Assembly (NCBI GenBank): GCA_033239525.1
Contig: BSYO01000014.1
Span: 16,104,021 to 16,168,020, forward strand
Source of the DNA: Nepenthes gracilis
Taxonomy: Eukaryota; Streptophyta; Magnoliopsida; Caryophyllales; Nepenthaceae
Direction of reading: 5' to 3'
DNA length: 64,000 nucleotides
Positions within the stretch are counted from its first letter, which is position 1. Each line of letters starts with the position of its first letter. A model generated the notes under the pieces. It worked only from the letters and a program-made list of their open reading frames with translations. It ran no database searches and was not told the DNA's origin. A program made the translations under genes and the position numbers. This document shows positions 1 to 11,900 of this stretch, piece by piece.

Positions 1-985
1 ATATGTGAAATAATCAGAATCCAAATTTTGATATTTGACCATTATTAGTAAGGCTATCACCGATCTTTAATTCATATATATTTAAAAAATTTTCACATGT
101 AATACATTTTTATATATTTGAATGACTTTTGCATGTTTTACATTCTTATTTATCTGGACGATTTTTATATATTTTTATTCTTATGTATTTGCATGATTTT
201 GATATATTTTACATTCATATATTTATAAATGATTTTCACATGTTTTATCACATTTTTTATATTATTGGTATTTTAATTTTTGATCATGAATATCATCATT
301 TTCATATTCGTCAACCAAATCCATTTAAAAGTTACACATATTTTGTTAAGTGTGAGACTCACTCTTACTATTTTTTTATTTACCTTTCAGATTAGTTAGT
401 TCGGATATATTTGTTAGGATTTCGACTGTTGGAGGGATTTATTAAATAAAAATAGTTTTAAAGATATTTTAACTGTACTTTGAGTATTTGATTAAGAGTT
501 GATTAATCAGATTTTTGGATTGTTTATATTATGGCCATGGGACAGAAATTGTTATAATTCAGTTATAATGTTTGATATTATTTGTTACTCTTGATTTTAA
601 ATTTGAGCTTTTTTTTTTTTTATGGTCTGAATTTTTTAGAAGATGAGTTATTAAAACTACTTTCAAATGTGATTTTTAATTCTTATATTTTAATATTTAT
701 TTGTATCAAACTATCTAATAATATCTGAAATGGTGCAACTAAATAAGGTCTTAACTAATTTAAGAATAATAAAATCTGATGCACGTTTACATGGAACGAA
801 TTACTTAATTTTGATTTTTTTTTTAAAACTAATGTAATTTGATATGTCCCTTTTAATTTGGATAATTTTATTTTATACTTAAGGAGTTATGTCAAATTTT
901 TTAATTTTAAATAGTTGAGTTGGTATAATGAGGAGGAGATAAGATGAGACGAGATGAGATGAGACGAGATGAGATGAGAGAGAGA
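1..985. other. AT-rich intergenic DNA ending in a GAGAT microsatellite
   Basis: No gene is recognisable here. The stretch is T/A homopolymer-rich. The frame at 129-395 is rich in F, Y, H and I, as expected by chance in this composition. Positions about 941-985 form an imperfect GAGAT/GAGAC simple repeat directly beside the left LTR of the next element. Confidence 0.7.
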
Positions 986-1393
986 TATTGAGGTTCGACG
1001 TGGATAAATACAATTTGATATAGCAGAATAAAATTTAAATTTTCTATTAATCGTTAAATATTAAATTTGTGAGTACTAAAAATATTATAATATATAATAT
1101 TTTTAATATGAAAAATTTTTTCAACCAAAAAAAAATTAATTCCAGAATTCACCCTAAAACACATTGGTCACATTTTATACAGCGACAGGCACTCAATCAC
1201 ACGTCCACTATTTTTGGTACTCAAGTGTGCCTCAAATGCGCCTATTCTGTAGCGCTTTAGGCACCCCTCTCGAGTATGCCCCTTTAGCATTTAGCACTTT
1301 AAGCACTCGCTGTGCATTCTTTGTGCGCACGAACACTGCAATTATCGCATGAACCTTATGCAATTTTTCGATGATTATTTGTTTGTTATTATA
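986..1393 (-). repeat. LTR (3' LTR) of the copia-like element
   Basis: This matches 2161-2838 over its beginning and end but lacks an internal segment of about 250 bases. The 1150-1340 part is unusually rich in GCGC, GCAC and CTCG for this region. A similar style of sequence occurs in the solo LTR at 13751-14559. Confidence 0.6.
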
Positions 1394-1781
1394 CTCCGAA
1401 GAGAGTGACCAAAACCAAATAAATTTTCTCTTATAACATTGTGGGAAATCCTTCGATTCACCCGACAACTATCATCACTTGTCCTTCAGCAGCTTTCCTT
1501 CCAATGGGGCCCCGGTATTAGCCTTTACAAGCTTGAATGATATCCTCTTTCACTCCATCAAATTTGAAATATTTCCATTCTATTTCAGTTTTTTGTTTGC
1601 GGTAGAATCACTCCCCCTTATACTCCTTGGCCTTCTCTTCATGTCATCTTGACTAATACCCCAATTAGTCACCTTGGCGTTGTTCTTGGCAATCTTCATC
1701 AAGTATCAACTTAATTGCTTACTTTTAAAATCCAATTGAATTTATCAAAGTATTTTTTGAAACTTTTTCCTTCCGACAACC

Positions 1782-1982
1782 TCAGGCATATAACTTTTTC
1801 TTTACATACAATCTCGTTGTTAATGATTTGGATTTATACTGATTTTCAAGCTTCATCCATACTTTCGCTGAAACCAACAAGCTAATAATTTCTTGAAGAG
1901 TATTATTCACAAGATATAACTTGATCATGTAATTAGTAATGTCCTTGTTATTTTGCCACTTCTCCTCTGTCATATTCTTCAA
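1782..1982 (-). pseudogene. copia gag fragment (UBN2-type)
   Basis: The 66-residue frame contains WMKLENQYKSKSLTTRLYVK followed by KKLYA. This is the hallmark of the copia gag polyprotein N-terminal domain (pattern W-x-KLE-x-x-Y-x-x-KSLTN-x-LYLKK-x-LY). Just upstream, MTEEKWQNNKDITNYMIKLY matches the usual W-x-x-x-D-x-x-A-x-x-x-I-x-L segment. Downstream the frame is broken; a piece reading SFKKYFDKFN follows with stops. The gene is defective and only reports the element's ancestry. Confidence 0.75.
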
Positions 1983-2150
1983 CTTATCTTTCTTATTACA
2001 AAATATTTTTATCGTTCTTTCTTGGGTTGAAATATTATTTACTATTTCTTATCAAAGAATGAAACTATTTTACTCATTAAATTGCTCAACACAAAATGAA
2101 GAACTTCTCGATGTTGTCACCATAAAATCGTAGTTTTACAACCAAAGATA

Positions 2151-2158
2151 TGATACCA
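2151..2158 (-). promoter_or_regulatory. Primer binding site (tRNA-iMet type)
   Basis: The minus strand reads TGGTATCA two bases inside the 5' LTR edge. This is the standard start of the initiator-Met tRNA complementary site in plant copia elements. The following bases (TATCTTTGG) have drifted from the consensus. Confidence 0.6.
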
Positions 2159-2160
2159 CT

Positions 2161-2838
2161 TATTAGGGTTCTACCTAAATACACATAACTTGATACAGTG
2201 GAGCAAAATTTAAATTTATTATCAACTGTCAACCACCAAACTTATGAATATAAAAATATAATAATACATAATATTTTTAATATAGAAAATATTTTTCAAT
2301 TAAAAAAAAAAATTATTAGACAAATTTTGAACAAATCCATTATAAAAGTGCCGGTTATAAAAAAAATATATTCTAAATACCTTCACTACAATCTCGAGTG
2401 AAAAATGATTAATTACAACCCCTTCACATACACCAAATAACTCACAAAAAATATAATAAAAAATAATAGTAATTAAACAAAAATACGCTCTAAAAATTAC
2501 ATTTAGAACAACATACTCAATTTTAGCAAAGAATAGAACTAAAATTGGACCTCATTCGGATGCCAAATCTTCTTCATCTTCTCTTCTCTCTCTCTCTCTG
2601 TACGGCACTTTTTATATGAGAATGATTTCAGAATTCGCCCCAAAACATGTTGGGTGTGTTTTATACTATGATTGACTCTCAAGTGCACATTTTCTAGAAT
2701 CGGCGCCTTAGGCACCCCTTAAACATGGCTCTTTTGGCACTTAGCGCTTTAGGCACTTGTCGCATGCGAACATTGCAATCATTACACAAACTTTGCACGA
2801 TTCCTTCAATGACTATCTATTTGTTATTATATAAATAA
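2161..2838 (-). repeat. LTR (5' LTR) of the copia-like element
   Basis: Longer partner of 986-1393. It contains a CT-rich tract near 2570-2600 and the GGCGCCTTAGGCACC-type segment near 2700, and ends near TTGTTATTATA at about 2831. Edges are approximate because the TG/CA termini are mutated. Confidence 0.6.
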
Positions 2839-3660
2839 GGAGTATCCAAAATATAAAAATATAAATTTAGAAGCTATATGTTTTTTAAAAAAGATATAGT
2901 AAATATATTTTAAATTTTTACCATTAAATAAAAATTAATGATATAAATTAAAAAATAAAACTTATACATAATATATTTTATAGATTTATTTTTATAATAT
3001 TACTATTTATATAATATTTAGCATGACAAGAGAAATAAAAATAAAAAAATAATTATTTAAATAAATCTTAAATTTTGTCTATTAAAATTTTTATCTAATA
3101 AATAATATAAAAATGTATTAAATATATCTCTTTAAATAAATTGTATCTATTCTTAATGTGAGGACAATATTATTAATGAATATTGAAACAAAATCTGTTA
3201 CCCGTCACTTGTAAAAATGATTGTCACAGCTCAAATGTTGAAATGTCACGATAATTATAATTAAGACGTTCTTATAAAAAAAGAATATAAAATAAAATAT
3301 TATATAATACTTATTTTTAATTTACGATATTTATTCATAAATTTATTATTAATTAATTTCATCTTAAATAATTTTAAGCCCATCAAATTAATAAGTTGAA
3401 TTTAAAAAAAAGGTAATATTCTATTAATATAGACGTTATATAGACAATTAATTATTAATAAACAGATGTGATTATTTATAATAATGATAATTTCTTAAAT
3501 TACTAATAATATAATTAGTTTGATTTTAAATTAAAATCCTTTTTAATATACATAATAAATATTAATTTAATAATTTGCCATATATTTATTATTATTATTT
3601 TAAAAAAATAATAGGACTCTGAAAATTTGTTATATAAGCTAAATATAAATGAAAACTACT
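2839..3660. other. AT-rich intergenic DNA, no feature
   Basis: Very A/T-rich sequence without a convincing coding frame or repeat. It is upstream of the first host gene and presumably includes its promoter, but no single element could be assigned. Confidence 0.6.
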
Positions 3661-3679
3661 TTGTATAATTGTATGAAGT

Positions 3680-4898
3680 CTCTCACCTTCTTTCTGCTGA
3701 TCCCTGTAGTTGATCCATTTTATTGAATCGCTTTCCTTCAAAATTTTTTGGCCATTAATCTCCATCTCTGCTGGAGATCAGCTCCGAAGAGGTATCTTTC
3801 ATCTACCACGCTCTACTCGAGGTAAATTTCTGTTTATACTTTCATATAATTGGTTTAATTTAAACTCGGATTCGCAAAATTTGTGTTCAGGTATTCTTTC
3901 CGACTTGTCTGTCTCAGATTTCTACAGTTGCTCTGTTATTTTCCTGGATTTAACTACTATTCCATGTTTCCATCATTATAGAGCTTTTGCGCATTGTCGC
4001 ATACAATTAGGGTTCCGATAAAGGCTTATAATGGACTAAAAACAAATCCTTCTGATTTACTTATCTATTCAAGCTGCTGAGGACAAATGCATGACGAAAA
4101 CTTCTGCTTGTAGCTTCACATAGGATTATGGAGGTGATGCTTTTGTTTGTTTCCCTGTACTGACTGTTTTGTGTAAAAAAAGTATGCAATTGATTCAAGG
4201 ATTTATTGACCCTGCTATCTCAACTCAACTGATTAAGCATTTTGCCATAACAGATAGTAAGTCAATTTGAATCCTACTTAGGATTTCATTTGTAAAATTA
4301 TGGTTCCTTCCCTAGATTGATTTGTTCCAAATCATAAAAATTTAATCAAGTTATTAAAGATTAAAAGGTAACATGGAAGCGAAATAGATAAGTGTGCATC
4401 TAAACCTATTTTCAGATCTTGTTTTCATTGTTGAGAGCGTGGCCAAATCGTTTGGCATTTTTAGTTTTTTAGTTTCTGTTTTAGTTTAGTTCTAATTTTT
4501 ATGCTTTATTAGTAGTTGTGTGGTTAATAAGGTTCATCTTTCAAGCATATGGGTTATGTTTTCAGTGCACAAGTATGATCTTTAGTGCTGAAATGGTTGC
4601 ATTATGGTCCAGCAAATCTGCAGCTGGTTTTTTTCATCAGGTGATTATAGCGGGCAGCTAATTAAACTACTGGGAGTGCTAAGTTTTGAAGCTTCCATTT
4701 CTTTCTATCATCTGTGAAATTAGAACACAGCATGGGTGCTTCAGAATCATCGCTATCAACCTCGCTCGTAACTTCATTGACCCTCAGATACTCCTATAGT
4801 TCTGTTCGTAACTATTGCTGTTATGTTGTTCTATATTGATTGTTTTTTCACCATGTTTTTAGAGGCCAGAGGATCAGATTACTACAGTCTCAGAGAGA
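3680..4898 (+). other. Probable 5' UTR and UTR intron(s) of the 185-aa coiled-coil gene
   Basis: The composition changes at about 3680 to the C/T-rich, less AT-biased pattern typical of plant leaders. A donor-like GAG|GTAAAT lies near 3820-3830, so the leader is probably spliced before the ATG at 4899. The 103-residue frame at 3710-4021 has no recognisable similarity and is probably not translated. The transcription start cannot be fixed from sequence. Confidence 0.4.
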
Positions 4899-7527
4899 AT
4901 GGAAGGTGCGGATCCTATTTTGGAGAGGCTTAAATCCCTGAAAATTGTGAGAATAATCTCCTGTTCTTCAGATTCCGTAGTTGACAGAACCAAAGGGTCT
5001 TGAATTGCTTGTGTTGTCAGCATCTTTGCTTATGCTTTCTTGATTTGCGGAACTATGCAGTATAGTCAAATAAGAATTTCATTTCAACTGTATTTTCTTC
5101 ATTCCAATTTATCTATTTTGCCATCGATGTTATCCATTTTTACTTCTTTTGGCTTTCAGCTGCCTCCTCATCCCCCCCCCCTTCAGAGAAATACAAAAAA
5201 ATAAAAATAAAATAAAATTTGCTGTGTTATCTATGAGTTGTGGTTGTATTATTGCAGGGAACCCCAATTCTGACCATGTCCCCATCGGAGAGCAGTTTGA
5301 CAGATCTTCTAGTGAGGAAGCCCTCGACCTCCTCTGTACATAGTTCGTGCTTTGCTTTCTCTGTTCCTTGGCTTTTACTTTAAAATAAATTTTATACGCT
5401 CAAGAATAGTAACTCCTGGTGAATGTGATTGAAACTCCCCTCCTAACCTTAATCATGACCCTTCATCTGCTCTTCCTGTAGATGATAATAAAGCTCTTCA
5501 AACATTATTTCTAATAAAACACACATAAACATGAGACACAAAACACTCACATCCAAAGAAAACTACATAAACCAAGTACACCTTGAAGACAGGCCAGCTT
5601 GAAATATTCGAAGGACTATGTTTATTTTGGCAGTCATAGTTTTCAACTCCTTATCTTCCTATTAATCAAAATCATTCTTCTGCACCTCACGGTACTTCTT
5701 ACACTAGTGGAACCTTAGTGTCATCTCCAAACCTAGGCAACCAAAGAAACCAACCTCTCCTTCAAGGTCAATGAAAGTAAATACCATGTCTTCTGCAATA
5801 TGTTTAACACACTGACTGCTTGACTACATGCTGTGAAACTCCAAGATTGTTTCCAGTTTTCAATTTTCTTACTATATCCCCTGGAAAGCTATGCACACTA
5901 CCTGGGCGGCAAAGTTTGAATTAAGCATGCCTTTTTTCCCACTGAGAGTTCCATTTACACAACAAACAAATTTCGGATAAAAAACTTTGTTGGTGTTTTT
6001 TTAAAAAACCAAACCTTTACTCTTGTAATTAAATCCTCATACACGGCAATCTTCACCAAATGCCCTACTTCCATTGTCATTTGCTCATCCATATTACTCT
6101 AACACTGTGATACAAACTTGATGTTTCCATCACTTTTCCCTGCTGCCATAGGGGACAAAGTCCCACTCTTTGATATGCTGAACCTTCATGTCTGCATGGA
6201 CAAATCAAGGAAAATCTGCCGCACGATAGGTTCTCAGCCATCATTTTAGTAATTTAAATTTCCCATCTAAGTTGAGAATAATCAAGCGAGAATATGATGA
6301 AGTAAAATGTATCCAACCTTTTTCTTCTGTCAAAATAGGGACTTTGAACCCAAAGGCGGTCCTGGAGCTTTTCTCCCTGTATCGTGATTGGCAAGAGGCA
6401 AAGATCCACAAGATTAGCCAGAGACAGGTTGCATTCCTTCTCCTTAATGACTTACATGCATTTGAATACAGTTCAGGAGGCATCCAGATGAGTCAAATAC
6501 TACTATCAAGCATGGGGCATAAGCAATTATGTTGTAAGACATGCTTCTGCTTAATATGAATCTGACATTTATTTTGTTCTTCAATAATAAGGCTTCCAAT
6601 CAAAAACTACTTCACTTGTATTCAAGAATTTGCATCATATCACTGAAGGGTTTGGCACTTTGCAATCTGGTAGGCAATGTAAAAATTTTAGAATATTTTA
6701 TTGTAGGAGGAAATAGAAAACAAGATAGATGTAGCAGACGCTCTTGCAGCTAAACTTCTGCAACGGTTCAATTACTCAGTCTCGTCAATGAAGACAACAT
6801 CGCAGCATTTGTTTGGAGGTATCCTGAATTCCTGATCCTTATGATAGTGCGGCTTGTTATGAATCTGTCAGTGTTGAAGAAAAGAATCTGGGAATTCTGA
6901 CTTAATACTTATGCAAGTCCATATTTTGATGCTTCCCCGTCGGGGTGGGCAGCAAGAATGCAAAGGGATGTCAGCAGAAATTCATCATTTGAATGGATGG
7001 AATGAAATATTGGCCGATACATATTAGTGTTGAACCTCCATATGTAGCGACAGAATTGTGTTTGCAACATCACAATATCTCGGCCGATATGCCTAATATG
7101 GCTGATATTTCTTCCCTAATTATTTTTTTTTCTGTTTTGCAAAAAAGAGGAAAAAGCCCCTGATACATTTGATATTGAGCTGCTGCTTCATACGGCTGAA
7201 CTGATGTAGATTCTGATATTTTCATCCATGATGTCAGTTATATGCCAGCTAGGACTGGATTTGACACTATGCTTCTTACATTATATGATCTTGTGGCATG
7301 CAGTTCATGCACTGCAGGTGGAGATTGGGGAACTGAAAGGCAGATTGACGGAGGTGATTAGCAACTGTGATGCATTGTGCAAAAGAATATCTCTAACCGG
7401 TCCAGAATCACTTCAATCATCAATTAAGCCCTTTTCAGCAGCCACTGCTAATCTGAGAAAGACTTCTGACCCATCTACTGGGGTCTTATCTCTAAAGCAG
7501 CCTTCAGGAGAAGTGGATGAAGACTAA
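4899..7527 (+). CDS. Conserved plant coiled-coil protein, 185 aa, five coding exons
   Basis: Exons 4899-4946, 5258-5342, 6339-6427, 6707-6818 and 7304-7527 join in consistent phase to give 185 residues. The start is MEGADPILERLKSLK and the end is SGEVDED. The second half is helical and heptad-rich: EEIENKIDVADALAAKLLQR, then VHALQVEIGELKGRLTEVIS, then NCDALCKRI. An earlier block, LNPKAVLELFSLYRDWQEAK, looks like a conserved helix. There is no signal peptide or membrane segment. The exon layout and the block pattern resemble an uncharacterised plant family of about 180-200 residues; I cannot name a gene. The small size and coiled coil suggest a subunit of a complex, perhaps of the BLOC/SNAPIN kind, but that is inference. 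The exon 2 donor (CATA|GTTCGT) is weak and was chosen because it is the one that keeps frame. Intron 2 is long (996 bases). Confidence 0.8.
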
Positions 7528-9214
7528 TAAACACCTATGCGTGTTTCTTATCCTTGTCATATTCATTGTGTTTTTAAGTTGAAACTTTCATGTTTGATAA
7601 TTGAAATCTCAAGTTTTTTCATCTTTGGCGCACCATTTGTGCATATTTGTTGATGAATTTGGTGTAACTTGATTTAGCATTTTTCACTCAGCAATTTCAT
7701 TTGCCGTCTTCCATCCCCAGTTGGTTTCGATATTGGTATAGGTCATGTTCGTATTAGATTATACGTATTGATATCAGTTAAATTGAATATAATGTTGGCC
7801 AATATATCATAATATTTTATTGATATATATGGGCCAATGTCAATATGTCATTCCATGATTCTAGCCTTTGTGGGGTGGTTGAATGTTGTCATTAGAAGAG
7901 GTGTGGTTTGGTTCTGAATCTGGTGAATATAGTAAGCATGCAGTCCTTTGAGGATAGATCATCCCTACAAAGAGGAGAATTGTTATGGTGATACTAGTAG
8001 AGAGGCTCATGTTTATTTAACGGTTAGGATTAAAAGTTAAGTGGATAAATTGTGAAAATTATATTAAGTGATTTTAATGGTAATTCAATCTCTATTATTT
8101 ATTAATCTAATTTCTAATTTTGCCTGCCAGATCGATATAAAAGCCTCACTGCCGAAGGACTATAACAACACATTGCGAGAAGAAAACTGGGAGTAATCTA
8201 TTATCTACTACTTTGTGTTTGTTGATTTGCCTAGATAAGCAACCAAGTGGGAGTCTATCTACACAGATTCTTTGTGGGATCGAAGTATGGAGAAAAAGAT
8301 AAGCATTTTTTCACGGGGGTTTATTTTTGTTGGAGGGAACAGTAGCACTGAAATTCCATCCATGTGAAATTAAGAAAAAACCTGTAAGCAAGATTAAATT
8401 TACCTTTATCCTTTGGTTGAATCTACGGGGAAGTGAAAAAAAAAAAAACCCTACAAGTACTTGCACACAAAATGAGCAATAGATTTTTACATGGAAAACT
8501 TGCACAATTGGGGAAAAATGACGAGATTTTATGTTTGAAAATATGTTTATTACATGAAATAAATGAACAATGAGTCCTCAGTCTCACAAGGAAGTGATCT
8601 ATTTTTAAGGGGGAATAAGATGCCCCGCTGAGAGATGGGTGAAGTTCATGTCATGGTCCTTGAAATATAAGAATAATTTCTTTGGTGAACAAGTACAATT
8701 GTTGTGATATGTCATGTTATAATTTTCTCATTGCATGTTTGCCTGAAATGTATGCGAGTACAATGCAAAAAAGTATAGTTGACAATATAATATGATAAAT
8801 TAAAAAATAATAATGTCTATAAATATTTGTAAGTTATATCTACATAATGAGAGATAAGAAATGACATTTAAGATGGCTTAAATATTTAAAATGTGAGTAA
8901 AATAAAGTATCTATTAGAAAATATAAATTAGTTGTGATTAAGAAAATGGATGGAAGAAGCATGCGTAAAAAAAAAACCAAGTAAAATGATAAAAAAATAT
9001 AATTTAAAATTATTTAACATCTTACTAAACCGAACAAATTGATAAAAATAGATTGCTACAACCAGTTAGGTTAGTAAAATTGAATAGGTATTAAATAACC
9101 CTAACGCTTCTTATAAGAATTTTATATGAACATAAATTACATCCTTAAAATAGAAAGGATGGATATATGATTCAAGAAAGCCTAGAGATGACAGAAATTG
9201 AACTTTATACTCAT
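7528..9214. other. 3' UTR then intergenic DNA with repeat debris
   Basis: The 3' UTR probably ends in the T-rich stretch after 7550. Around 7730-7860 lies a segment with repeated GGCCAAT and GATATTGG-like words, echoing similar words at 7010-7110 in the preceding intron. Around 7990-8290 is LTR-like sequence, including ATATAAAAGCC near 8136. No coding region was found. Confidence 0.45.
8000..8290 (+). repeat. Possible degraded LTR fragment
   Basis: The segment AACGGTTAGGATTAAAAGTT with GGATAAATTGTG just after it resembles, on the opposite strand, 16060-16200 (AACGGCTCATATTAGAAATT then GTATAAATTGTG). A TATA-like ATATAAAAGCC follows about 60 bases later. Two copies sharing spaced words suggest a dispersed LTR family, but neither terminus nor target duplication is clear. 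Confidence 0.3.
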
Positions 9215-9800
9215 CTAGTAGGGGCTTCGGAATAACCCATATTTGGATATTTTAATCGAATATGGTTTCATTTGCATGTTGTTGAAAATCGTCTGAGTTG
9301 AAGACCAAACAGAATCCGTCGATGAATTGAATCGAGATTGTTGCTTAGCATCCAAGTAGCTAGCATTGACAGGCACCTTCTCTTGCTTAGCGAGCTCGAT
9401 ATCCTTATCAACCATCATCTCCTCCAGCTGCTCAAATCCGACCCTCGGCTTCCAACCCAACAGCCTTTTTGCCATAGTTGAATGTCCCTTCAAATTATCA
9501 TTGGCCACATCGTCCTTCCAATTCTGCCCCACATAACCAAATGCCATCGCCAAGAACTCTTCCACGGTATGAGAATCCTCGGTGTCCATGACATAGCCGT
9601 CCGGGTTGTCTTGCTGCAGCATCATCCACATTGCCTCCACATAGTCCCCTGCGAATCCCCAGTCCGGGGATGCCTGCAGGTTCCCCAAGAAGAGCTTGCT
9701 CTGCAACCCAGTCTCGATCCTGCCATCTTCCTAGTCACAAAGTTCTCTCCCCTTCTCGGAGATTCGTGATTAAACTGAATGCCATTGCATGCAAATATGC
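9215..9800 (-). pseudogene. GDP-D-mannose 4,6-dehydratase, 5'-truncated pseudogene
   Basis: The minus strand carries the C-terminal third of GMD, the enzyme that converts GDP-mannose to GDP-4-keto-6-deoxymannose in GDP-fucose synthesis. Recognisable blocks in order are [20 protein letters not shown], then [43 protein letters not shown]-like EDSHTVEEFLAMAFGYVGQN, and LGWKPRVGFEQL. Three lesions make it a pseudogene. It begins inside the protein at the ACNG block. A short deletion with frameshift follows the FVTRK block near 9730. A further in-frame gap removes the segment normally lying between WKDDV and DNLKG, which includes the RYFRPTEV block. The end also reads past the usual stop into unrelated sequence. 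The stretch is GC-rich compared with its surroundings. Plant GMD genes generally lack introns, so a DNA fragment and a retrocopy cannot be told apart. Confidence 0.9.
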
Positions 9801-11900
9801 CTGTTGAGGATAAGAACCCAGAAATTCATGAATATGAATGGGAAACACAAACTTAAAATGATCAAGTCACAGGCATCTCCTGGCCCAGAAGTGGAGCGGT
9901 AGGCTAAAAGCAGTGCAAGGGAATATAATGTTATCATATTCGATTATCTATTAGTCATTTAATATGATGTGATATTTTATTTATTTATTTATCATTATAT
10001 AAATCCGATAGTGTATGTAAATAGATAAAATGCCTAGTCAATTGAGAGTATTTAAAAGATATTTCCAAATCATTTGTTATTTACATAACATTCAAATCCA
10101 TCATTTTTATAGGAGTATATAAAATATTGAAAAAATTTTCCAATATAGCCTATTTCAATATAATTATAAACTTTAATATGAATTTATATAGAATATATAT
10201 ATATTTTTGAAAAGTTTTATACTAACATGGAATGATTAATAATATAAAAGAAATGAAACTATAGGTCCATCATAGTATACATATAATGTATTAATTGTTA
10301 GCATCACAAACAATATCAGAATTGTCTAATCCAACAATAGAAGTAAATAGTAATAACAGATGTGATTAATGAGATTTGTTTTCTTTAATATGGATTCGAC
10401 ATGAAATACAGTTGGTTAATGAAAATATAATACCGACTAAACTTATTCATTAATTACAACCTGTTTATATTTCTAATTTCACATGTAATAGATCAGAATT
10501 TAAAATTTAGTTTGGTGGAAGATTACCAATTATACATTTTTCACACTTATACCAATGGCATATAATCTCTTAAATCTAGATCAAGTATAATGTTATCGAA
10601 ATCCTCATTCAATATCGAGGGTCAAGTAGTTGATGAAAAAAAAGTAGAATGACATTAAATATAACAAAAAAGTATCTTTTTCAAGAATTGATTAAATATA
10701 AAAGTTTACATAAAAAATTTAACTATTTTAAATTTTTAAAAAGATGACTTTAGAAGAGGTGATAGTGAAAATATAAATAAAAATTATAAACAAGTGAGTT
10801 ATTATTAGATATATTTTTTTACATTATAAATTATAATATTAAATATGTTAGAAAAAATGAATAAAATATAATATATTTTTATAATATTTTATACAATTTT
10901 ATTATATATATATTTTTTATATTTTTACATTGAAGCCATGCTAAAACTGGTATGGCCCTAAGGCATACCTAACCTAATATAATGGGTCACATGCCATGTT
11001 AGGTTAGAATATTTTCATCCTATACTGTGTTGACATGATACAACCCGTTTAACATCACTAAAAGGATACTCATATTAGATTTTTGTCTCTTGTCCATTTA
11101 ATATTATTAGTAATGTAAACATTTTTTAATAAGTAATTACTTTGGTATATTTCAATAAAATTATTATGTACAGGATTCCAAAACATTTAAGAAGTTAAAA
11201 TCACCTAACTCACAATATAATTAGACTTGATAGCACAACTCCTAAATACATTAGAAAGACCGAAAGGTACCCAACAAAAAAATTACAAAATAAAATAAAT
11301 AGGCTATTATCATCATCATTCTGAAATATCACTCTTATTAAGTTGTTTTATCGTAAAGAATATTCTTACAAGATAGAAAATTTGTAACGGACCTAATAAT
11401 CTTTTATTTTTTTCAAAATAAAAGAATGCCTCAAAGATATGAGTATTGCGATCTCTTCATAAGGAGTAAACCATAGTTGCCAAGGCCTAGATGAAGCAAA
11501 GATTGTAGAGAGAATGGGTGGACCATTTGATAATCGCCTATTTTATGGCTTTGTTTCAATCAAAGGATAGCTAGAGATATTTGATGCTAGATTAAATATT
11601 TCTCTAAATTTTGTTTGACACCTTGCATTAAAAGAAGATATAGTACACGTATTCCCTGGAAAATGTGCAAAACACACAACCGGAAGAGAGATGGAAGAAA
11701 AAATGTCTATCAAAGGTCCCAAGCCTATCTTTAATTGTGAATCAGAAAATGAGAAGAATGATAGCTAGGGCCCTAAACCAAGAAAGCTCAAGTGGACATT
11801 TAGACTTGCCAACTGAAAAAAATTCAAGCTGAGCAAATAGAAAATGGACCATTGGGCTCAAAAGCCTAATAAACTGAGTTCACAAAAGAGGGTAGATATT
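9801..11900. other. AT-rich intergenic DNA
   Basis: No coding frame is recognisable. Low-complexity A/T tracts dominate, including a TA run near 10190-10206. The part from about 11440 onward is less AT-rich and may be the 3' portion of the LINE relic that follows, but no domain could be read in it. Confidence 0.5.

Larger units (their letters stand above)
986..2838 (-). mobile_element. Short copia-like LTR retrotransposon, gag remnant only
   Basis: Two related direct repeats, about 986-1393 and 2161-2838, share their start (TATTGAGG versus TATTAGGG, both looking like a mutated TGTTAGGG), an AAAATTTAAATT block, an ATAATATTTTTAATAT block, GCGCTTTAGGCAC-like blocks and an end near TTGTTATTATA. 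Between them lie about 770 bases. Read on the minus strand, the 2161-2838 copy is the 5' LTR. It is followed within two bases by TGGTATCA, the usual initiator-Met tRNA primer site of plant copia elements. The interior holds a gag relic but no protease, integrase or RT. It is therefore a deleted, non-autonomous copy. The LTRs differ by many substitutions and by a middle block absent from the left copy, so the insertion is old. No clear target duplication was seen. Confidence 0.68.

Noticed and set aside
129..395. 88-residue frame at the left edge
   Set aside because: F/Y/H/I-rich composition reflects the A/T-rich DNA; no homology or gene signals.
5149..5343. 64-residue frame over exon 2 of the 185-aa gene
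   Set aside because: It is a different frame from the one that joins to neighbouring exons.
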